DNA from: Eutreptiella sp. 'Long Island Sound 2002'
Lineage: Eukaryota > Euglenozoa > Euglenophyceae > Eutreptiales > Eutreptiaceae
DNA length: 64,000 nt
Assembly (NCBI GenBank): GCA_964036045.1
Contig: OZ038392.1
Location: 29,151,755-29,215,754, forward strand
Direction: 5' to 3'
Of this stretch, positions 34,701-43,700 are shown one piece after another. Numbering within the stretch: the stretch's first letter is position 1; each line of letters begins with the position of its first letter. The notes below the pieces were generated by a model. It made no database searches. It saw only the letters and a program-made list of their open reading frames with translations, and was not told where the DNA came from. The position numbers and the translations under genes were made by a program.

Positions 34701-37700
34701 GGCAGAGATGTTGAAATGTTGTTTTTGTGGCTCCAAGGGGGCATCCATGACTGATTTCCATGATCTGCAACTGAAGGAGCAGCTGTTATTGCAACAGAAT
34801 TGGGAAGATGATGTTGACGTTGATGAGGGAAATGTCTGTGATTTCTGTGTCCGTTCTGTCAAACCGAACAAGTTCTTTGACAAGACCCCTGTTGCAGCCC
34901 ACCGAGATGAACCTGGACAACGCGACGACTCATCATCTGCTCAGGTTCAAGAAGTCAAACCAGGCAAACCAGTCAAACCAGTCAAACCAGAACCAAAGAA
35001 CAAGGCCTGCAAAACCGTCAAAACCATCACAGTAGATGACCGCGTTGCAAAATTTCTTTCAGCCTTGTTTCTGCATGAAAAAAAAAGGACAGCTTTGGAT
35101 GCAGATCAGAGCCAAGTGACAAAAAGTGCAAGAGACTTTGGTGGGTGGTTAATAGGGTTTGAACCCACGCTTGGCAATCTGCAGATCAGTGCATATACCA
35201 CTGGACCAGTGGCAGACTCTGACATACAACTGATCAGGAACCATGGACAGACCGAGAGATGAAAATTTTTTTTTTGCAAATTGAGGGATGCTTTGGGTTT
35301 CCACATTACTCCAACTACAGAACAACCAAAAGGAAGGTGTGTTTGCACCCTGGGACTGAGATCTTGGGCACCGGGAACCTCTTTTGCTGAAAAAACGGCT
35401 CGCCGGAACGTTGCGCCGGAACGTTGGGTTTTTCTCGCCGGAACGGGGGGGGGGTTGCCCGTTGGGGGCTGGCAGGCAACCGCCGCCCCACCCCCATGGC
35501 CGCTCTCCACCCGCCTTTTTACCGCCCGTCCGTTTCCATGCGACCGCTTCGCCGACCACCAACGCGCACGTCGGCCACCGCCTCTCTCCCGCCCAAGCGC
35601 CGCCCTGCCCTCCGATGTCCCCTGTGCCCCGGCCCCGCACCCCGGCGCCCCTGCGATGCGCTGTTCAGGGGGTCGCCACAAGGCACTCGGTGGAGGCCAC
35701 GCTCTCCGTGGCCCATGCGCGCCCATTGTCTGCTCCATGAGTATTCTGCGCGGTGGTGTGTGCGATTGCTCGGGGGGGCTCCATGGCCGGACCCCCCGCC
35801 CCCCAAAGAGGCACCATTGACGGGAGCACAGCCCCCCCGGAATGGCCCGGCCACCGTGACGAGGGGGTCCGGAAACATCATCGCTTGTCTGCGGTTCAGA
35901 GAGAGAAAAAACTGTTCTTCACTCCCCCGAAAAGTCCCCTCGTGACCGCCAACGGCTTTGTTCTTCCTCCTTCGCTGTGTCCTTCTGCTTTTCGGCTGTT
36001 TTGTCCTCGCCTTCTTGGTTCTGAACGAGGAGAGCATTGGGACTGGGTTCGTTGATTTGACTGTGCACGTCCGGCAATTGGGGGTATTTCGGGGTATGAG
36101 TCCCATTTCTGAGAACCGCGCGCCGACATGCGAGCGCGCGACAGGGGAAACCGGGTTTTCAACGGGGGGGGGGGGGGGCGAGTTGGGAAAGGGGCTCAAT
36201 TGACAGGACCATTAATCAGTTATTCTGAACTCTGGCGCCGAAGGGGCTGCAAAATTTTTTTGAGCATTTAAAATGGTCAAAATGTTTTTCAACAAATGCA
36301 TGGCACACAATGAATAACTGAAACCCCTTGACGCGCTGATTCCAAAAATCCCATTTCCATTTTTTTTGCTGTATTTTGGGTCCTCCAGGCCCTTGGGATC
36401 AGTGTCGGTAGGATTTTTGGGGGGCCGTCAGTTGAGCTTTCTTTTGTTTTGGGGGAGGTCTAGCCAAAGGGCTGTATCGACCGCCGCTGCCCCCATTTGG
36501 AAGCCTGCCCACCCCCGGGCGTGTCCCCACCCATCGGTGTCAAACCTCCCCTGCGTAGACCCTGCAACGCAGGGGTGGGCAGGAGTGTTCAGAGGCTGCC
36601 GCTTCACTCCACACGACGGTCGAGGGCGACCCCCGAATCACAGGGCTCCAACTCTTCACCGCGGGTGCAGGAGTCATGCAGCTCACCGCACTCACTGACA
36701 GAAAAATGGGGATGTTTGCCACTCACTGACACTCACCCCACGGCGGCTAGTGCGGGTGCTTGTAACCACTGCCGGAGAGACTCCAGTCGGTCGAGAGGCC
36801 AAAGCACCCTGATTTTTCCAAAGGGAACGGTGGGGAAGATCTTTGACCTCCAGAAAAAAGGGGAAAGAATGGGCGTTTTGTCCCATTTTCTCCCATTTTT
36901 CTGCATTTTTGTCCCATTTTCCTCAATCACATCCCGCTGCAACCCTCCACAACCCACATACCGTGTGCTATGCCCGCTATTTCCCCATTTCGCCACCCCA
37001 AGCCCCCCCATTTCCCCCCATGTCCCCCTATTTCCCCCCCTTTCCCCTCATTTTCCTCCATTTCCCCCGAGACTGTAAAATCTTGGTTTGGTGAGTTGGT
37101 GAGTTTGGCGACGCTGAGCAAGATAGACGTCTGTAGTGCACCCAAGGTTGTTGGCGATTGTTGGTGGAAGCCGAAGGCAGTTGGCGGTGAAAGCACTCCT
37201 TGTGGTGTGCCCTCTTCGCATCCGCCCGAGTTCTCGTGAAAGTCCCGCTGGTTCTCCTTAAAGAGGTTCATGTCCCCAAAGGCCACGGGACAAACCAAGC
37301 TTTGTTTGGATGGGGCGTGGAAAGTCCTGCCGCCGCGCATCTTTGGTGCGCAGTCTGTCCCCTGCCTTTTTGCTTGGTGCTACGCCGCTCCAGAGGCCCC
37401 ACACTCACACCCACATTTGTGGGAATGATACTGTTTGTTAGACACGGACTAAGTCACAAGCATTGATTTTGAATTCAGGTGCTTCGCTTTATGCTGTTGT
37501 GCGGTCTTGTGCACAAGAGTCTCCACACTACATGTCCCCAAATCACCCACGGAGTGCTTCTTTTTGCCCCTGGAGGGTCAAGAGGTCACACCAAAGATTG
37601 GACTATAACTTTGGAAAACGGACCCTCCCCATCGGCTCTAAGGGGCGCCGTTGCGACCGTAGGGGGGGCCTTGCCTCCGCTTTTAAGTTTTGTAGGCAAG

Positions 37701-40700
37701 GTTTGCGGTCCACCTTGGCCTACTTGGGGGGCTTCTCTAGGGGAGGGTACACCTAGGGTTAAAGTCGGGATGGTTGATACAAGAGCAGCGCGCCGAAGGG
37801 CTTAGGGCTTCGTGCAATCCGCATGTGCATGTGACAATGTGTCATATGACCGCGTGTGCACGTGCGCCGTCATCAACGCCGCGGCGCCGGACCCGTTCCT
37901 TGCACCGCCATCCTCTGCAAGCAGGGATGTATTAGAATGGCTGACAACCATAGGAGGGGGGTGGGTGTACCCCCTTTGGCCACCCCCTAGGGGGGCGGCA
38001 TATTCGAATCCAGACACCCCCCCCTCCCCCCCCACCCTCCGCCAGACCCCCCAAAGTTTTCGAGCCCGTCTTTCTCCAATTTGATATTTTGTGGAAAAAT
38101 CCTGGCACCGGGGCGCCGGAAAATTTTTTGGCCTCTCGAGGGGGAAATTTTTGTACCCTACGTGTCTATACTCAAAATACTCAGAATTTTTGTGGAGAAT
38201 TCAAAAGCGGCTGAAAAACACCCGACTTCCTGGCTGGACCTTGGCGGATGGGAGCCTGAGCTGATTGTTTTGAACAAATTTTTACCCCACTTGTGTATGT
38301 TCAACATGATCAGCGGGTCATGGGGATCATTGTGAGGTGTGTATGTTGGGATACCCACCGCCCCCCCCCCCCCCCCTCTGGGGACCCGGGCGGCTGACCG
38401 GCCCACTTAGCCCCCCCTCCCCCCCCCCTGCCCTACGGACCCCCAAAAGTCTTTGCACATGGTTGGGTGTCAATATTCGAACCGCCCCCCCCCCCCCCCC
38501 CGGGCCCAGAGTTCATCGTGGGAAAACAATAAATTTACAAAAGGAAATATTGATTGCGTCAGACCCCCCCCCTCCTCTGTTCTAACACATGCTTGTCCGC
38601 AAGGTATTCGAGTTCATCGCGCGGTATCCGTGGGACGCGGAGAAGCAGTGCCCCATCCAGACCACCCCCATCGGCTTCGTGGAGCTGGCCAACGAGATCC
38701 TGCAGGAGCTGAGCGTCCACACTGAGTACACGAGGCGGGACGCCGAGGCCATCCAGGCCTTCGACCGCCCCCACGTGGACGACGGCATCGAGGGCGTCGA
38801 CTGGAAGGCGGCCGCGGCCACAGGGCACATCAGTGAATTCCCCTCGACCTCTGGGGGCGTCGAGATCGCCATCGGCGGACAGCAGGCGCTGGAGCGGCTG
38901 CGGGAGTGGGAGGCCCGTGCCCGGGCGCTGGTGGAGGGGCAGTGGCAGGAGGGCTGGGGGGGGCTGGCGGCGGAGGCGCTGGCGAGGGCGTGCGGCGCGC
39001 CCGCGGCGGCGGAGCAGGCGCTGCGGCGGGACGCGGAGCATTGGGACCGGGCCCGGCAGCTGCGGGACTTGGAGGAGGCGGAGCGGCGGCTGCAGAGGGA
39101 GCGCCTCGAGTGGCTGAGCGCGAAGGTGCCGCCCGGGGGCCGCCTGCGGGTCGCTTTGGGGGCGTGGGGGGGGGGGGGGGGGCGAAATAGGGGTCGCGCG
39201 CGCGGAGGGGCCCCGGGAGGGAGGGGTAGGGGGCCGGGGAAAGGGGCTCGAATGACGGGCCAGCCCAAAGAGGCCAGTCGACAAACTCTGAAGAGGACCC
39301 GCCCCCTGCGCCGCGAAGCCGCCCGGAGGGAGTTTTTTTCGCAAAACAAAAATCCGCCCATGACACGACGGGACCCGGAACGTCCCTCCAACGGATCAGC
39401 GTTGATCTGTTGGGGTACCTCCGCCACCCTCCCCCCCGCCCCGTAAACCCCCCCAACCGGCGGCCCGTCGGGGGTCCCCGTCACGTGAGCCCTGAGGGCG
39501 GGTGGGGGGGGGGGTCTGGAAAAGGGGCTCCAACGCCCCCCCCCCCCGGCGCACAAACCTTTTGTCTTCCCGTGGGCAGTCAAACGAAGCGGCGGCGTTT
39601 GACGGCGCTCGGCGGGTGGGGGGGGGGCAGCCGCGCACGGGGCCTGGGCCCGCGTCAACGCCCGGGGTCCCCCGACGAAATGCCCAGCGGTCTCCAACAA
39701 GTTTTTGGGCCCGTGTTCGGCGCCTCTACGAACTCAGCACCGCCGGGGGTTGGGCGGGCTGGACCCCCCCCCCCCTCTGGCCCCCCCGACCCCCGGAGTA
39801 GTCAAACAGGACAAGTCATCCGGGGGCTCTGTTGACACAACCAAAACACGTTCAGGCCCACAGAGGGTCAGAATGAGCAGTGGTGAGAGGCCAATAGGCG
39901 CCGCCAAAGGCAAACAATCAGATACCGAGGCCTTGTGCCAATCCCTCCCCCCCGTCTTAAGTGGAACTCTGCACGTCCCGGCCACCTCTGTGGGCTACCT
40001 CATCAGACCTGTTTGCAACACGCGCCCGTGGGTGTCTTCGGCCCCTTGACAAGCCAAACACTCCTCTGCTGCTGCGTGTGCTCCGTGTTGTGCTGACAGT
40101 GCCACCACCACCACACGTGACAGCCGCAGCATCCCCATGCAGGACGCGCCTTTGGGTGTGGGAGAGGGTCCGTGTTGTGTAGCCGTGGTGCGACCACCGT
40201 TGAGTTTGTGGCCAGCCAGCCCCCACGCCCGTACCCCCCCTCCGGAGGGGCATACTGTTGGCGGTGTAAGGACTGCACCCTGAGCAGCCCTTCTTGGGTG
40301 GGTATGTCTGCATGTGCCCGTGTTGTTAGATGGGGCCCAGTCTTGCCACCCTCGACCAGTTGTGTCACAAGACTCTTGACCTGAAAGCTTACCTGCCCCC
40401 CCCCCCACAGTCACCACTGATGCAACCCACTCCTCAATATCGGCGGCCGGTTTTCGCCGACTTCACGCTTTGTTCCGCCGATTTGTTGGGGGTTTGGGAT
40501 TTGGCGGATTTGTTCTGCCGATTTGTTCGGGGGTTTCGGATTGGCGGATTTGTTCTGCCGATTTGTTCGGGGGTTTGGGACACCTGACGAGAAAAGGGGG
40601 GGGCGGTGAGTACCCTCTTTGCTGCGGGGCCCCCCTCAAGGGGGTGGTACCCTATCAGTCACGTTGGGAGTGATGGGCAGCAGTGATACCGCCCGCCTCC

Positions 40701-43700
40701 TCAGTGCCCTGACGCAGTGCAGGCCACCGTTTCTCCTGCGCAGGAGAGCGCCGAGCGGCAGTTGGCGGTGCTGCGGCAGGCGCTGGAGCAGTTCGCAGTC
40801 GAGAAAGAGGCCCTCGCGACCGAGAGGCAGGCGCTGGACGCCGAGCAGCGGCAGTGGGAGAGGGTGCGGGGCGAGTTCGACGCGGGGGCGGTGCAGGACT
40901 TCCTGCAGCGGCTGCGGCAGGAGCTGCAGGAGGTCGTGGCGGTGAAGGCGCAGTATGAGAGCGCCTGCACCGGCGTCGGTCGCAAGGGCGACGGCGCGGA
41001 CGCGGCGTGGGTCGAGCGGAAGAGGTGGATGCACGCGGCGTTGCAGGCGGAGGTCGCGCGCGTGCAGGGCCTCGCACGGCCCCAGGGCAGGGCCCCGGAC
41101 ACGGACCCGCAGGGGGCCGGTCTGGGGCGCTTCAGGGCCAGTCTCATGCAGGACACGTACCGGGCCCGGCACGTCCTGCCGCCCAATGCCGGGGTCCGGT
41201 CGTCGTTGTGCAGTCGCGGCGCGCATTCCGGTCGGACCGTGCGGTGGGCGAGCCCGGACTGGGGTCAGTACGCGGACGTCGCGGTCACGCTGGAGGTCGT
41301 GTTCGACACCCGCCGCATCTTCGCGGAGATGGACGAGGAGAAGTCGGGGCTGCTGACGCTCGCGAAGCTGGGCGACTGGCTGCTCAAGAACGGGCTGTCC
41401 GATGTGACGTACGCCGACTTGCAGAAGATGTTGCGGCAGGTGCTGCTCGGTGCATTGCCTGATGACGGGACCGTCTGCTGTCGGTCCGTTGCCTGTGCTT
41501 TCTTTCCCTCAGATCACCTCCTGAGCCCACCGGCCAACCCAATGCGTCTGTTTTGCCAAGCGACTGCTTGCCTGGCGACCGGCCAACCGACCGTCCGCCA
41601 TGCCAACCAATTGTCAACCGTCGCGTCAACCGCTTGGTCGCTTGCGGCACCAACTGCTAAGTTAGGTTTTGGGACCGGCCGACGACGAAAGAGGATTCAA
41701 AACCCGAAATGCTGGCGGAAGAAAGCGGCGGAGTTTCATGGCACCAAATTTCGCCATTGGCCCCCCAAGCCACGCCCGGTGGGAAGGATGGGAAGGGTCA
41801 CAAGAAAACCTGGAATCAGGTACTGGATCGATGGCCCCACAGACGGGCCCATGGGCCACGCGGACGTCGGCTTGATAGCGCAAATAGTCTGTTGTTCTGT
41901 TGGCCCAGTCCGTGGGCGCGAACCTGCCCCCCATCTTTTTTTTTTTTTTTCATCCCGTGTCTTTATCTCAAAGCGACCAGCACGACGACGGCATTGCTAT
42001 GATTCTGAGGCATGATGCGATTTGATGTGCCCGCCCGAGTCGGGCCCAATTTCCCGCCATCACTGAGCAAAGTGCTGCGGGATTCCCTGTTCTGGGGTCA
42101 GAAAGATGACCCGGAGGTAGTGTCACCGGAGCGGCTCCACTCCGGTGCCGGAGGGTCCAACAGCACAACTCGAGATGCGCACGAGTGCCCCCACCCTCCT
42201 CCGTTTGCCCTAAAAAAGGCACCAGTCTGCATGTGCAGTCCCGGATGGCGGTCACAGGGCAGCCTGCCACACCATGTGCGAGAGCAGACCATAGCCCCCC
42301 CCCCCCCTTGTCCAAGCTACGCAATGACGATAGTACGGATGTCAGTGACAGTAGAAAGAGGCGCCGAAGGGAGGGGGGGTAGGGTAAAGAGGCCTGACAA
42401 TAACCAGAGTGAGAGGGCGCCAGTGGCGTTCTGGGACCGCTTTGAACAATTTGTGACGGCGCCTAACGGCGCCTTGCTGGACGGATGGGACAATGTGTGC
42501 CGCGGCTCCGCCGCGTGATACTTGATGAATGAGGGCGTAGGTCTGTCGGTGGGGACCTATTGCTGAACTTTCCACTGTTCTATGGCCAAGCTACGCAATG
42601 ACGTGGCCTAAAGGCGCGGCTCTGACCCGAATCCTGAACTTGAGGACGATCTGTGACGGCGCCGGACGGCGCCTTGCTCGACTATCCGCACAATTTGTGT
42701 CGCGGCTGCACCGCATGATACTTGAAGAGTGTGGGCACAGGTCTGTCGGTGGGGACCTATTGCTGGACTTTCCACTGTTCTATGGCCAAGCTGCGCAATG
42801 AAACCGATTACTGCACGGACATCAGAAAGCTGACGGGCAGGAGGGTAATCAAGAGTGATTCAGACGTGGCCTAAAGGCAATTCTGACCTGAGGCCTCATC
42901 GGTGGTGGCGCCTAACGGCGCCTTATCTACCGGCGCATTGCTGGACAGCCCGGACAATATGTGTCGCAGCTTCGCCGTGTTGAGACATGACGTGCAGTTG
43001 AGGACGCCAGAGTGATTCTGGACCCTAGCACCCCGGGGATTGAGGGGATGCACAGTGCAAAAAGAGTGATTCTGGAGGTGACCACCGTCGTCTATCAAGC
43101 TGCAAGATGGGCAAGAAGCCTTGGGGTTGGTGGAACTGCCATTGCCAGGGTGGAGACACATGATTCGGGGGCGTCGAGCTTCTGTGAGGAAATGATGTCC
43201 CAGACGTCCTTGGTCTTGGGTTTTAGTACGAACATGGGGGACAGAACCGAGGGAGAGAGCACAGGAAGCATGCTTGGCCCCACTAGGGGTTGGAGTTTGG
43301 AATGCAGTGCAGAACTGCATGACTCAAGGGTACGGAAGGGCAGGAGGGTAATCAAGAGTATTCCTGAAGTAGCCTAGAGGCCTCGCCATTGACCTGAAAC
43401 CAAATCAGGGGGGGGGGGGGGGCGCCTGGTTGCATGGTTGTTGTGTTCCCTTTACAGATGAACATCCTCAAGTGTTTGTACTGCTCTGAAAAAGATGCTT
43501 AAATTCTGTTGCCTTCGGCAGTGCACCTCGAAGAGAGGCTGACAGTCAGCCAACAGTCAGTTCGTCAGGCAAGCGGTCAGTCAGACAGTCAGTCGGGCAA
43601 GTAGGCAGGCAGACAGAAACAAACAGTTGGGGTTTTTTCAGTGGTAGACTGGGCTACAAGCAGTGGGGAGAGCAATAACTGCCAGAGCAAACAATGGTCG

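Larger units (their letters stand above)
34186..38603 (+). other. 4.4-kb intron with family-2 copy and embedded ORF
   Basis: 34243-34517 family-2 copy; 34550-34605 and 35399-35445 short CCGGAACGTT repeats; 34708-35262 open frame; 35137-35214 tRNA-like; 36990-37075 homopyrimidine tract; 37922-38592 segment with family-1-like ends finishing at the acceptor. The stretches 35450-36980 and 37080-37900 show no recognised feature. Confidence 0.5.
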
